A stretch of 64,000 bases of DNA. It comes from Pisolithus tinctorius (taxonomy: Eukaryota > Basidiomycota > Agaricomycetes > Boletales > Pisolithaceae). This document shows, in pieces, positions 1-12,570 of this stretch; positions within the stretch are counted from its first letter, which is position 1; every line of letters starts with the position of its first letter. The notes beneath the pieces were generated by a model. The model was not told the origin of the DNA. It ran no database searches and worked only from the letters and a program-made list of their open reading frames with translations. The translations under genes and the position numbers were made by a program. The DNA lies in the NCBI GenBank assembly GCA_024663395.1, contig JANFAH010000006.1:1-64000 (forward strand), given 5' to 3'.

Positions 1-977
1 TTCCTTGACAAGAGCATATGAATTGAGGGCATCCAAGAGGTTAATGTATCCAGGGGAGCCGCAGAGTACTAGCCAAGTTCGTCAATATCACGGGCCATGC
101 AACCACGCCGAAGTCGCGCTTACCCTTGAAGGGAAGCTCCCCTTCAGTAACGAAGGCCTGGGCAGGCTTTTGGTGGGGATTTGCGCCATATCGCAGGAGC
201 ATTCTTTGGACTGGTCCGCTTTCGCCCGAAGACGCATATTGTTCTCTGAAATAGCCGCTGATCGCGTCGTCATATTTCGCTGTCATTTCAAAAGCTTTCA
301 ACGCCAGGCGGCTACGAAGGGATTCACCGACATCGCCCTGGCCGCTTTTGTAGGCTGCTAAGAACTCGTCGTAATCTTTCGGATCAGAGAGGACGGAGAC
401 TCGTTCGTGGTTCTTGGCAGCCGCACGAAGTAAAGTAACACCTCCAATATCAATCTCTTCTACTGCGTCCGCTAGCGTGCAACCTGGTTTTGAGATCGTG
501 GAGGTGAAGGGGTAGAGGTTGCACACGACAATGGATATCTTATCTATTCCTTGTTTTTCTAAATCCTGTTCATCTGAGGGAATAGATCTTGCGAGTATAC
601 CTGCGTCAAATCCATGTAGCAAGGGTATCCGACGAGGAAAACAAGATAGTACCTCCGTGTACGGCAGGATGAAGCGTTTTAACCCTCCCACCCAGCATTT
701 CAGGAGCCTTTGTGATGTCAGACACATCTCTGTAACTGCATTCAGCAGGGACCAATAGTCGAGGGAATGTATACACACTGAATAGGTATCCCAGCTTCCC
801 TGATTTTTTTTGCAGTCCCTCCTGAACCGAGAAGGCGCACGCCGCTGGCATTTAAGCCTCGAGCAAGCTCGAGTAGACCAATTTTGTCGTACACCGACAG
901 TAGTGCTTTTGATGATCGCAACTATCGTCAACCAAGGCATGGTTGGGCATCTGATACATACCAATTGGCTGGGACAT
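1..977 (-). CDS. ADE17: Bifunctional AICAR formyltransferase / IMP cyclohydrolase, N-terminal part
   Basis: Catalyses the last two steps of de novo IMP synthesis in the cytosol. The visible part is the IMP cyclohydrolase (MGS-like) half. Exons read complement(1..68, 124..600, 653..729, 779..905, 962..977). The 16-nt first exon gives MSQPI and joins to [18 protein letters not shown], the usual start of the family. Other family motifs seen are [38 protein letters not shown] and the NLLDALNSY segment of the transformylase half. All four introns are 49-56 bp with GT-AG ends and keep frame. The rest of the formyltransferase domain lies beyond base 1. No stop or frame break is seen. The symbol follows the yeast paralogues ADE16/ADE17; which one it corresponds to cannot be said. 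Confidence 0.95.
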
Positions 978-1255
978 TGCAAGTCAGATGGCAGAACAAG
1001 TACTATGTAGTTGTGTTGGAGCGAGGTCGGTTTTAGGCGATCTTATCAGTGATCGACCCAGTGCCTTCCAAGCTTGGAAAGTTTTGCCACGGCCGATGTG
1101 CATCCGACAATTCGTATCCACCTCTCTGTACAACGAAAAAGGTATTACTACATCGTAAGATAGGACGAAAGTGTCTAGTATGTCGTGGTACAAAAACCAA
1201 GCCCTCGATCATACCCAAATATTACAGTATACAACACACGAAAAAATGCAGAGCT

Positions 1256-3456
1256 TCATCGACCTGGAACACCAGCTTGAGTTGTTTTCCCCTGAATCTG
1301 CGAGAGACCGGGCTGCATTCCGGGTACCTGCCCGTTGACTTGAGTCGGCATTCTATACGAATTTTGCGGACGTCTGCCGGGCGCTGCCAGCGGAGGATAA
1401 TACGAATACATAGAATATTGCATCATCATCGCCTGTTGCCCATCTGACACCTGTTGAGCAATATTCCCTGGCTGGCCTGGTATGTGGACTTGTAATTGAG
1501 GATGTTGGGCAACCGCAGCCTGAGTCATCTGGCGGTACTGTGCAAGATTGTAAGCAGGCATGACATGCTGAGTAGGTTGTGCCATGATCGGGTGTTGAGT
1601 AGTTAGTGCTATTGCCGGTTGCTGAGTAGCTTGCGTCATGGTCGGCTGCGTCATGCCGGGTTGCAGTATGGTGGATTGGGCCACCTGTTGCGGTAGAGAG
1701 GCCGTATTTGGCATCGGCGACCGCGCTGCGAGCGCCTGGTTCTGTATTACGGGACTATTCCGCACGCCTTGTGCAGAAACCATAGGACTCCTGGAGGTTA
1801 CAGCACCCTGTGGCGTTGCTCTCCCATTCTGTTGCCTGGCCTGAGCAGCGAGCTGAGCTTGGGATACCTGCGAAGGGTTGCTACGTTGTAAATGAGCATA
1901 AACGGCTGGAATAGAAGACTGGGCTGCTTGTGCAGCTTGTACTTGAGGCTGCGGAGGAGCAGGTTGTGGCATCGGTATCTGCGCAGTCTGCTGAAGCGAC
2001 CCTTGCTGGGGTGGGGGTGTGGGAGCGGGTAATGTCGAGTAGCCAACCTGCGGAGTCGCGGGCTTCGATTGTGAAGTAGCCGGCGCTACTTGTATAAAGT
2101 GCGTAGTTGGTTGCTGTCGGTGATCTGTATGAGGAAGTTGCGAACCTGATGCAAGAGGGGATGAACGAGCGGCTTGAGCAGATGGAGGTCGAGGGGACTG
2201 AGTATACCCGCGCTGTCCGGGCGAGTGGGCAGTGATAGGTGTGCCTGCAGGCACCTGATATGCATGCGCAGGAAGGGGTGAACGAGAGTTTACGGGTGGG
2301 GACCTCGTAGGGGTTTGGGTTTGAAGTTGATTAATGATAGGGTGAGGGGCAGGAGTTGCGGTTGAACGCGAATTCTCTGGGGTCATTTGCCTGTCGGGTT
2401 TCTTCAACTGGCGCATTTGGGTGATATCGCCCGGTTGTGAAGAAGGGGCCGGTGGGTGAGGGTGAGAAGCAGGCACTGCCAAAGATGGGGTGGCCGGTTG
2501 GAGAGCAGCAGGCGGAAGCTGTTGTGATGGTACTTTCGCAAATCCAGTCACTTGCGTGTGAGCCTCTGCCTGACGGCTTTCTCGCATGCGTCGTAATGTC
2601 TCCAATATTCGATAACTACGAAGAACACATTTACGATCATTATCATCGACATCGCCTGTTCGACATACCTCGCAGGATGTGAATGATTTATTCTCGGGTT
2701 CATGAATTGCATGATCTTCGCGCGCCGAGCCTTCTCCGACTCATCTTCTTCCTGGGTTATAGCAGTAGCCTTGCGTTTTAAGGATGTCGGGACAGTGGGC
2801 GTCGAGACCCTCAGGGTGTGGTTAGCTACGCGAGTGAGGTGAGGATCCGGGTCAAGACAAAGGGGTGGTGCTGTGTGTAGCTGCTGAAGATATAAGGACG
2901 ATCAAGGCCCATTTCCCATATACTCACCAGTATTCGTGCTTCCAGCTCCAAAACATCAAAATCAGTAAACTTGGATCCATGACGTTGGTTTATGAGACAG
3001 AGGTCTGTCCACAGCGTTTCGTCACTAGGGTGCAACGTTATGCGACTACGTTCAGGTTTCTCCGGCGGTGAGTCTTTTACTCTCTTCGGACGATAGTCAA
3101 GCAGCTCAACTATCATGCAACCTGATTAGAACACGTGAGTCTTGCCTCGATGACACGGTGGGAATTCTGTAACGTACCGTCATAAAAGGGAACGTGCACA
3201 GAGTCAAACAGTTCGATGAAATCCACAGGTATTCTGTGCGCACGTATGTCGTCCAAGAACGACTAACTCCCCAAATCAGGCGCTGGCATAGGTCAAGGCT
3301 GGTTGAACACACCGCAACAGGGCTGTTATATAGAAATTTGGGTCCGTTGTTGAGTGTCCAATGATCAGGATACAGATGAATTGAAAATGATGGTGGAGAA
3401 GATTCATATTTGCCCAAAAGTTCTTCCACAGAGCGAGTGATATTGTATCCCATCAT
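1256..3456 (-). CDS. SPT20: SAGA complex subunit SPT20
   Basis: Structural subunit of the SAGA histone acetyltransferase coactivator in the nucleus. Exons: complement(1256..2615, 2669..2883, 2928..3121, 3178..3262, 3313..3456), all GT-AG and in frame. The first four exons encode the Spt20 domain: SVEELLGKYESSPPSF, HLYPDHWTLN, then IPVDFIELFDSVHVPFYDG, MIVELLDYRPKR and the signature ETLWTDLCLINQRHG. A basic stretch (EEDESEKARRAKIMQFMNPR) follows. The last exon (about 450 residues) is extremely rich in Gln, Pro, Ser and Ala, the usual low-complexity tail of fungal Spt20. Two adjacent ATG codons begin the frame at 3456 and 3453; the first is used here. It lies head-to-head with HGH1. Confidence 0.93.
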
Positions 3457-3880
3457 TTCTTCTTAGGTAGGTTAAGTCGCGTGAGCCGGGTCCGCAACAA
3501 GGCAATCAGCCTGCATGAGTCGTAGACGAGAACCTTGCGAGAAATAGTCCGGTAATCGTTCGGAGAGTAGCTTAAGTTAATCAGGCCTTACCGAACTTAA
3601 CTTCCGAGCTACGACGCACCGGAAGATCCCTTGGAGGAGTAGGTTTCGTCTGCACGAAGTCCCGAAAGCGCCACAGAAAGCGAATACCGCTCGGAGGGGT
3701 TGACTAGTGCCCAAATGAAGAACGAACTTCCGGGGCAACACAGCAAGCAGCCAGTCGACGCCTGGACCACGATGACGATCAACCCGGGTAGGCACAGGCA
3801 ACAATGGAGTCAATGGCTGATTATGTAATCAACTCACTACTCCCTACTACTCTTAGTTGCACAGGCCAACTGATAGTATT
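3457..3880. promoter_or_regulatory. Divergent intergenic region SPT20 / HGH1
   Basis: About 420 bp between the start codons of two divergently transcribed genes, so it should hold both promoters. I see no clear TATA box and no convincing open frame. Short frames here are not supported by any family motif. Confidence 0.5.
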
Positions 3881-5541
3881 ATGGAGGACCAACTCAAGGA
3901 GGTCGGGGATTTACCATTATTGTGACTTTCGAGGGCTCACAGTTGAAATTGTTTCTAGCTGTTTCATTTTCTGAGGGATCAGAATCCGCAAGTGCGACAT
4001 ATCGCCCTATCCAACCTTGTTGGTCAAACCGCAAAGGAGTCCCCCTACCGCCACATATTCTTGCAAGGAATCCAGGGTTCGAAGCCTCAAGAACCTGATA
4101 TCATTCGCGACTTAAAGCTATTGTGCCGCGACCAGCTGGTTCGAGCTCAATAGGGTTTCATTACGCGTTCTAATGACCTGAATAGGCCACAGCACACGAC
4201 GCATTCCGTGCCCTTGTGAACCTTTCGGACTCAACGTTCCTTGTCCCTTTTTTTATAGAACAGTCTTTTCTGACCTACCTTGTGTCGTATCTACTAGTAG
4301 GTTCTATGTTTTGTTTCGTCTGTCCTGCTCGAGGTCACATCTCCTCAGAATCCGGATGCGATCCTTGCAGATCTAGCCTCCATGTTGTTATCCAACTTAA
4401 CGGCGTCATCTTCCGCATGCTCCGCTTTGCTCAGCTTGAGAGTATCCTTGGTAATATTAACGCCCTCTGCTTCTCAAGTTTCGTATTATGCGCCGCAGTC
4501 TCGCTCGGGAACGTGTCCCGCTCCCGTGCCATATCCCTCTGGGGAGCCTCAGGAGATCCTCGCACTGCCCCTACTCATCGATGCTTTTGTTCAAGGGGCG
4601 TCTTTGGACCAATCAGGAGACAAATCTAAACGCACACGCAAGGGAGATTTACACTTTCTTTCCAGCGTGTTTGCGAACATCAGTACTGTATGTTGTCTGG
4701 GACGTCACCGATTATCTGCAACTCAAATACACCTGTCTCATTTCCGGTAGTCACCAGCTGGGCGGTTATTTTTCCTCACACCACGACCTGCCGACCCTAT
4801 CAAATCCGATAGTGCCCTCGAGTATCCTCTCGCGAAGATCGTGCCGTTTACAGAGCATCAAGACACAATTCGGAGGGGAGGCGTTGCATCAACATTGAAG
4901 TATGGTTGATCCCTGTCTAATCACAGCGCTGTTAACTGACAGTTACAGAAACTGCGCTTTTCATGCGAAGGCCCACAAAGCAATATTGTCCCCAGAGACT
5001 GATCTAACATTGGTGCCGCCATCTACCGTTAGTGCCCCAGGTATAGATGCTCTGCCATATATATTACTTCCCTTAGCTGGCCCAGAGGAGCTTGACCTCG
5101 AGGTAAGTAGTCAGCCAGATTCATGTTCGCTTTCTCTATCTGTGGCATTAGGTCCAAGAAACGCTCCCATCCGCTCTCCAATTCTTGCCTCCAACTAAGA
5201 AGAGGGAACGTGATCCAGTGTTGCGATTGACCCATGTTGAGACCCTCCTGCTTTTGTGTACCACGCGATGGGGTCGTGAGTACCTGCGCACTCATTCTGT
5301 GTATGAAATAGTTCGTGGCGCGCACTTGGAAGAGACCATGGATAAGGTAAGTCATTTGGTATAGCCCCTGGAACTGGTTTCGATCGGCATTTCGAAGGTT
5401 TCAGAACACATAGAACGGCTGGTACAGCTTATCAAGGGGGATGAAGGCCCAGAGACAAAAGATAACGACGTTGTGGTCGCCAAGGTTGAAGAGGGAGCCG
5501 AAGCCTCAGACGATGAAGACTACAGAATTGAAGAAGTTTGA
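3881..5541 (+). CDS. HGH1: Protein HGH1 (ARM-repeat eEF2-folding cofactor)
   Basis: HGH1 is known in yeast as a chaperone adaptor for folding of elongation factor 2; cytosolic. Exons: 3881..3901, 3959..4138, 4186..4296, 4349..4687, 4751..4899, 4949..5102, 5152..5346, 5398..5541. Motifs seen: RDQNPQVRHIALSNLVGQT, HIFLQGIQGSKPQEPDIIRD, ALVNLSD, APGIDALPYILLPLAGPEE, PPTKKRERDPVLRLTHVE and LLLCTTRWGREYLR. The last three are typical of the DUF383/DUF384 domains. It ends in an acidic tail (ASDDEDYRIEEV). Exon 1 is only 21 nt (MEDQLKE) and its donor is a weak GTCGGG, so the first junction is the least certain. All frames are open and phases match. Confidence 0.93.
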
Positions 5542-5682
5542 TGTGTAACAATTTCACGTAGTCACTGCAATCCATTCTGAAGTTTCATATTGCGCAGTTC
5601 ACAACGTAAGTGCTAGCTTCGCTTCACAGGGTTTGGGTGCATGCGTTCACCTCCTTTTTGCGGTATGGAAATATTACCACCA

Positions 5683-6090
5683 TCACCGCCCCGTGCGACT
5701 TTTTATTTTATCCAAGGTACACACGATGAACAATCCGCGATTAGGTTCACTGGTTAGCCACGACTGCAGATTGGCACTTGACCTCTTTGGTGAGTCTGTT
5801 TCGACTGCGCAGCACTGGGCTACATGTTCGCAAATCAATTGTTGTGGCTCGCTATGCAAACATGTCGACTTCTTGTACTTGGACACGGTCCTCTCGCTCT
5901 CTGACCGAGTCGGTACCCACCAGTAACAAACCAAAACACCTATAAAAAGCACGGCCTCGATACCGGTCAACTGTACGGGCGCAGGCGTAGCATTCTTTTT
6001 TTCGTTTTCTTTTTCCCAGGAGATCTTACTTACGCTGTCATTTGTCATTTGAACAGACCCTTCTGGAAGTTCGTTTGGCACGTCTGGCAA
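5683..6090 (-). CDS. Possible small membrane protein (doubtful)
   Basis: An open frame starts MPDVPNELPEGSVQMTNDS and contains a hydrophobic stretch, GIEAVLFIGVLVCYWW. It has a very good donor, GTAAGTAAG, immediately after the first 19 codons, and an acceptor ending GTACAG about 60 nt on. With that intron the product would be a short N-terminal leader joined directly to the membrane segment. I do not recognise the family, and the part after the hydrophobic stretch does not look conserved. It is convergent with HGH1. It could equally be chance. Confidence 0.3.
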   Translation of the reverse strand: MPDVPNELPEGSVQMTNDSVSKISWEKENEKKNATPAPVQLTGIEAVLFIGVLVCYWWVPTRSESERTVSKYKKSTCLHSEPQQLICEHVAQCCAVETDSPKRSSANLQSWLTSEPNRGLFIVCTLDKIKSRTGR

Positions 6091-8557
6091 TAATTATGAG
6101 ACTCTTACACGCATCCCCCCTTCGAATAGCGGTCTCCACAGGCCTCAGGGACTCATACCGGTGCCATTTTAACTGTGATCCCTTTTTCCTACTCAGCACC
6201 AACAACAATCTGTGAGCACTTGACTAGCAACGATCTGTTAGAGGGGATTCCCCGATCACCAAAATCGTGACCTTTACCAATCGTGACATTTAACTTCGAA
6301 AGTTGCCGTAAAATCTAGGCTCAGGAAGCACCCTACTCCACCTAGTTCCGACCGATGCGGATACAGCAGAGTTGACGTCCCTTCCTGAAAGCTCTTAGAA
6401 CATCTGCCCTCACCAGGTCGACCAATCCTGGCACAGCCAAAAAGGTCCGATGGGTACAAGGGACAACGATACGATCTAGATAGATGATCGAAGTACATAC
6501 CTAAGGTTGGCTCCGATCGGTCGCCGTGATATTGGCGTGGCCCAACTACAGCGGTCGTACTGCCCTTCAGATTCTCCCGGCCTCCTATCCCATATACCAC
6601 ACTGACGTCAAGCTACTACTACGGTGTAAATATCCATGTCGATAATTGGCAAGGACTTGTGCCGATCGCCGGCAGAACTGAAATTTTCGTTCAGTGAACC
6701 GCTCGATTGTAGGCTGGTTCGCTGTACGTCGTCGGCCGCCAAACTACTGTGGGAAAACAGCCTCCAGCATTGAAGCTCGAGTGTATGAAACGGGAGGAAT
6801 TTGATTGCATTGATAACCGAGGCTATTGAGTTCCCGCGTCCGTCTCACTTCTGTCACAGGCAGTTCCACGGTTCTTCGATATGGATTACAGTCCGCATGC
6901 TCGTATCTTACTGTAATGCTGAGTCGCAGTACTGAGACAAGGGGTGCATGTTTAGCCTTTTTGAGTTTAGCAGGGTTCCTTCTTCAAGGCTACGGCCGCC
7001 GCGATGAAGAAGTGTTTTCTTGCTGCATTGCCCTGGCATAGAGGGCTCTATTTGGTCAGTAAGTCATTTATTGCAATATATCGCACCTTACAGGAGTTTC
7101 CCGTGTAGCAGCAGCGGCCCAGATCATGATCTGGGAAGGTCCGAAAAGGTGTCACAGCACGTTGAATGACACTTCACAATGGTCGGCCCCTATGAAACGA
7201 GTTCTACGGAATGTGGGCATCATCCCACGTTTTTTTTCTCGCCGAGAAAACCAGGTATTTCATGTGTAGTTCAAGATTCGGGGCGTACGTTTAACAGGCG
7301 TGTATGAGTCGAACAGGTCCCTTGTGGCATTTTTTAATATTCTCAGTTCCAGCCACTCCACTAGTAGTGGCTTTCCGCAGCGGCCGGCTGAACGCGTCCT
7401 GGGCAAGGGTTCCACTGAAAGTGGGCCCCATGGAGCTCATATATCATATGCGACGCCCCATATACCAGTTATCTCACTTCGCTCCGTGGAGACTGATTAA
7501 TGCAATCCTGACATTCTTTTTTTCTTTGCATTCTTCGACGAGTAGATTATCACAGGGTCTGCAGAGCACTTAGGGTCTGGAATTATCCGCGCGACACGCT
7601 GATGAGGCTCCGGGTAATATTTCATTTCTGATCTTGCCAAGTCAAGGGTCCCAGTTCTTGACTGGCATTGTCCACCGCTGCCACGTCTAAGAAGACCCGT
7701 CTCAGCAATCTATCCAGATTCTCTCTGCCTTCCGACCCATGACTCTGCGGCCTTCCAATTTCCAAAAGAAGGCGGCTAACGCTGAGGAGCATACCGGGTG
7801 ACATGTGCTTAGTATCTCGCGCCTGCTCAGAGCACGGATACCTGTTGCCTGTCACCTTCATCTCTGGTTGTGTGATATTTCTCAATATGTGATAGTCGTG
7901 CTTGCAGGTGAGTCATTTTGCTGGTTGGTTGGATCATTAGTTCTGGAAAGGCATTGTTGCGCGTTGCGTGGCGCATGGTTTCGATCTTATTACGCCAGAT
8001 CTGACTAAAAAGGCTCGAGCAGTTGGACAAGATGGCGATTCGGACAAGCACCAACTTATGTGTCCTTACCAGGAGAAATTCTACATCAGTAAGATACATC
8101 CGAGAAGGGCAAGCCAGCGAGGCCGAAGTCAAGTGCTATAATTACCGATAGAATTGGGTTCCTTCCATATGGTTTATGGGCGGGGCACATTAAAGTTAGC
8201 TCTATGGCTGGGGCATTTCAGACAACGTGCTCTGAAAGGTACGGTCCCTATCCTTATCAAAGCGTGGTAGTGCGCGATAGACTGGCTTCCAGAGATGAAA
8301 TGTCATTACGTGTAGCCTAATCTTCGAAACCCTCGAACGCCGCCTTTTAAATTGGAAAATACTACTTAAACCAAAATACAATATGGGCGCGACGACTACT
8401 AAGTGGAATGTGCGGCCATTAAAGCTCAACGACTGCGAGTCGACCATAAGCCTGAACTAATTGAGCATAATCCCGGTCAGTACGTGGGAACCGAAAGTCC
8501 TACGAAAACACGTAGAATACGAGAACGTAAAGAGAAACCTATCTGACAAATTGAAGT
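6091..8557. other. Gene-poor 2.5 kb
   Basis: No gene could be supported on either strand. The best candidate is a minus-strand frame at 7622..7885 (87 codons, ending ELGPLTWQDQK) with weak upstream exon-like pieces to about 8132. No family motif was recognised and several in-frame stops interrupt the upstream pieces. The right end should include the 3' untranslated region of the GATA factor gene. Confidence 0.4.
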
Positions 8558-9847
8558 TTAACCCCTCCTTGTATGATCACCGAAATCACTCCTTCGTTCC
8601 TGTGAACCGTAAGAGTCTTCATCCTCGCTAGCCCCACTGGAAACAATGCCGGATTCGTCAATCGCCGGCTGTGTGCTTTGGCCGACACCATCTTGGGCGT
8701 GGGACCTCACCTCCCCTCGTGCACGCTTTTTGAGCTGGGAAATGAAAAGCGTCAGAACTGAGGCAGGGCGTCACCCCCTGTGACGTACAAGTTTGGCATA
8801 CACGAGGCCACAGGCGTTGCAAAGCGTTCGTGGTCCTTGTTTCTACTATCAGCCCACATGTCCACAAGACGTTAAAATGATTTGCTCACCCAACGGTCCT
8901 CTACGCCATTCCGGCGTCGAAGTCGCTCCGCATCCTCGGCATGTTTGCCCCTCTTGCACGTGTTCATCGCCTTTCTGCAGGGTAAGAACAAAACATGGAT
9001 GACACAATTCCTCCCGTGTTTCCATAGCAAATGGCGTACCTGCCGTTTCGACGCTGGCGCATCTTGGTCAGGTACCCCGCTAGCCGGCTTGGGCTCCGGA
9101 TTGGACTGGGCCGTAGCGGACTGAAGCACATGCATTCCGTAGCTAGCGGATTGTACCATTTGCTCCATTGGTTCTGCCGGTGGAGACCGGGACTGGGTGA
9201 ATGCTCCACTGTTTAGCAAGTGGGTGCCGTTATCCAAAATAAGGCGATAAGACTCCCGCATCTGGAACGGTGTGTGCTCAGTGGGTACGACCGCGCAGGA
9301 TTTTTTAGCCGGTTACCTTATGGAAGTCCAATCCGGAAGGAGGAGATTGAACAGGAGGCATCATAGGGGATTCCTTATCTTTCCGCCTATTCCTAAGCGG
9401 TGGTGAAGTAGGTGCAGGGGCAGTATAGCCGCTGTCTGGTCGACGAAGTTCTTGCGCTTGGCTCAGACTACTGGAAGAGAAGCGCGCTTCTTGCGACGAA
9501 ACAGGCGTAGGGGGGTCAACGCGGGGCGCCGTCGACGAATAGGACATTTCGGTCGGCATCGCTTGGGAGGCAAAAGTTTGGCCATATTGCTGAGCAGCCC
9601 AGGGTTCTGCTTGCCATTGCTGGGCTGGGGCTGAAGAGAGATTGTACGGCGGGGTCGCATACGTCGTCGACGCATAGGAGTGCGGCGGAGGCTGGAAATT
9701 TTGCTGATTTTGAGGTGAGTGTGTTTGAGAGGTTCCCTGACGAATGGTCCGGCCAAGTGTCTGGGGAGGTTGCCCCTGAGGTTCGAAAGGTTGCGCGGGG
9801 TACGATGGGTAATCATACGATGAGCCTCCCTGTTGATGGTGATACAT
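8558..9847 (-). CDS. GATA-type zinc finger transcription factor, NsdD-like
   Basis: DNA-binding regulator of the nucleus; NsdD-type factors control sexual development in ascomycetes, but the role here is inferred only from the finger. Exons: complement(8558..8734, 8789..8835, 8890..8974, 9040..9261, 9317..9847), all in frame. Residues 1-177 are a low-complexity Gln/Pro/Ser/Tyr region. The second exon starts MRESYRLILDNGTHLL. The zinc finger is split over three exons: CRGCGATSTPEWRRGPLG, then PRTLCNACGLVYAKL, then the basic LKKRARGE. This gives C-x2-C ... C-x2-C with an 18-residue loop, as in NsdD and WC-2 type fingers. The tail is acidic and Ser-rich. The start is the ATG that follows ACC at 9847. 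Confidence 0.88.
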
Positions 9848-10791
9848 GGTTCCCCTCTCGTGCAAGCGACAGGGTCAAGAAAAAAGCGAGTGAGATGCCT
9901 GGACTTATTAGTCGGAATATATCACAGGGCTGCGGGGCAGGAAACTCCGAAGTACAGCCAGTATTATGGTGTGTGCGCACGAGGCTAGTTCTATATCCGA
10001 AATGAAGGAAACATAGTAGTCAGAACGAGATCAACATGGAAAGACATTAATGATTGACGGTGGGACAAAGCGATGAAGAGTCCCATATGCTTTTCCTCGC
10101 CGCAAGCCACGAACGTGATCAAGCAACACGACGACCCTGAAAAATGGAAGGCCCAAGATGCACAAGGTGGTCCCTGTTGCGCCAGTGTGATCGAGTGTCG
10201 TTTGCTCACATTATTAGACTGCCGCGATGGAGATGCACCTGACTATTGCATCCCGTCAGAGTTACGTGAATCAGTGATGCTTAAACCTAGCGGTAATGAC
10301 TAACGCACCAGCGCTCCAAGCTAGGTTTTTGTTGATCCCGATGGGATGAGTCCAGTCGAATAAGTTATTTGCAAGATCAAACAGCTTGTTGCTGTACACC
10401 AGTATAGAATTTCTGTCTCTCCTCAGCCATACAGCAGCGCTGTGGCAGTGATTAGGCAGGTTTCAGATTTTTTTATTTTTATTATGCTAACGCTGGCAGC
10501 GATCAGCGGAAGCTTTTTACAGGCCTACATGACCGCGAGGAGGCCACGCCGCAACAGGCTGGTCAACACAAACCACTCATAAAACCTATGAATCTTGCGC
10601 TGGAGTTTGAACTCCAGGTGTTTCAGGCCAGCAAACTTATGGTGCAATCAAATGTCCGCCTATTAGATAAAAGTGCGGGATGGCATTATCACAAACGCGG
10701 ATGCGACTGCTTTGATCAAAAACGAGTGTGCTTTGCGTGTACAAGAGAAGAGCCAAATGAAACGCAGCAGCGATGCTAGAGTAGGAAGTTA
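9848..10791. other. Intergenic, no gene seen
   Basis: About 940 bp between the start of the GATA gene and the stop of the next minus-strand gene. It should contain the GATA gene promoter. A short open frame at 10073..10303 (+) has no recognisable feature. No RNA gene was recognised. Confidence 0.4.
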
Positions 10792-12366
10792 CTATCCTGA
10801 TTGTAGATGTTGCTGTCCTTTCACTCCCTTCACGTCCAGTCCTTGTTTCCATTCAGAAGATTTGGAGATAGCGGGAGATCGGGCGGAGAATTGGCCGTAA
10901 TCGTCGTAATTTCCGTCAACCGACGCAGCCTTAGCAAGTGTTTTTGGTGTACTCAATCCACCTGCAGCACGCTCTTGCGCCCGCCGTCGCCGTTGTAGTG
11001 CCTTCTTGCGGTTCCGGATTGCGCGCTTGTATTCAGGCCCATCACTATAGAACAGAGAGTATTCGCAATGTGGGCATATCCATTCTTCCTCGGGATCTAT
11101 GATCTGAGCCGTCGGCGTTACGACAGCCTTTTTCCGTCTGCGCGGAGGTATGTTGGCAGATAGAAATCGGAAAGGATGGGTTCCAAGCAGATTCTGGACA
11201 TTTAGATTGGCGTTGGCTTGATTAGATGGTACGGTGGCGGCGAGGCGCGATGGGACATAGTTCTTTCGATCCTGCTGATCCGAAGCGACGCTGGTTTTCT
11301 TCTTGTTTCTACCAGACTTGCCTAAAGAGGGCAGCTTGGAAAGATCCACTGCCCGATCAATTGAAACCGTACGCGGGCGCTGTTGTGCCTTCTCCGACCG
11401 CTTGGGTCGAGATGTCTTGGTAGATTCGACACCTGCCTTTTTAGCTTGGGTAGCTGTCTTCGCTGCCTTGCTTGTTTGACGTGCAAGCTCGGCCTCAAAG
11501 CGCGAACGTAATGCCAGCATCTCCTGTTTTGTGGCGAGCAAGTGCTCGGAGGCTGGAGGAAAGACCAGCATGATCAAGCTCCGACATTAGCAGATTACAT
11601 CATATCACTTACTCGCACTTGGGTAAGAAAACGTGAATTGGGCAGTAGGGAACACGGCCCTGTTGCTCGCGTCCGACAGCGCTTTGACTTTTGCAGCCCG
11701 AGCTAAACGCGGTCCTCGTCTGTGAGATAGCCTCACTTTGTGGGTATCGAAGGATGCGTCCAGCATCGTACTGACGAAAGGAATATGCGTCGAGATCGCT
11801 TGATCAAGGGGTAGGATGTCACCCAAGGACAAAGCACCGAGCACGGTAGCAAGCTGGCGTTTTCTGTGTTTGAGAAGCTCTTTGTGCTGCAAACCTGCGA
11901 GTGCAGAAGGGGAGATCTTTCCTTTCCTGGTTGTCTGAGCCACCGGTAATGGAGCGACCAAAAAATCCAGATCTTGGCCAAATTGTCCCATCGACAATGC
12001 CACGTCAGCGATGTCTCCTTCACCCCGTAATGGCAGCTCCAGCCAACTTGCAGACCTGGACATGTTCATCGGAACTTTCCTCTTCTTTGTGTTCCCCGGG
12101 TGCTGCAGATGATCTATGCTATCTCCTTCGCTCTGATCCTCGTCTTGCCTCTCCGAAGTGAAACGTTCGTCCGTGGGATGCGGGAAGACAGTGTTCAGAT
12201 CCAATGACTGTCCGAGGGATCCAGAGAGATCCTCAGCGTGAGCCTCATTGAGAATCCCTCGTGCACTGCCATCGTGTGCATCATCAATGCCCACTCCACT
12301 GCTTGTCAGCAGGGATGCGTAATAGGACTGCAGAGCTATTTGGGACGTAAGCGAGCCGGCCTGCAT
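10792..12366 (-). CDS. Conserved hypothetical protein with a CPHC motif and basic helix
   Basis: Two exons, complement(10792..11552, 11613..12366), joined by a 60-bp GT-AG intron in phase 1. I do not recognise a named family. Features: a Gln/Ala-rich N-terminus, two nuclear-localisation-like basic patches, an EEEWICPHCEYSLFYSDGPE segment that could be half of a zinc knuckle, and immediately after it a strongly basic stretch, RNRKKALQRRRRAQERAAGG. This suggests a nuclear nucleic-acid-associated protein, but that is inference. The same frame is open upstream from an ATG at 12570, except for one TAG at 12454..12456. The upstream part (TPEFPPLRRLKPLPKRRRT) looks protein-coding, so the true start may be 12570 and the gene may carry a stop or a sequence error. 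Confidence 0.72.
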
Positions 12367-12570
12367 GATGAGTTCCTCTCCAATTGATTGGGCACCGCCA
12401 AAGAAACCTGCCCTGGGAGCTGGTAGGTTTGAGGATATCGACGTCGTGATTCGCTACACGGTGCCCGTAGAACAATCGGACGTGCGTCTACGCTTAGGCA
12501 ACGGCTTGAGCCTTCTCAAAGGCGGAAATTCAGGCGTGTCAAAAACGGGTGACGAGCCTCGATGATGCAT

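Noticed and set aside
7622..8132. Possible minus-strand gene ending ELGPLTWQDQK
   Set aside because: Upstream pieces are interrupted by stops, no splice model gave a consistent frame, and no family motif was recognised.
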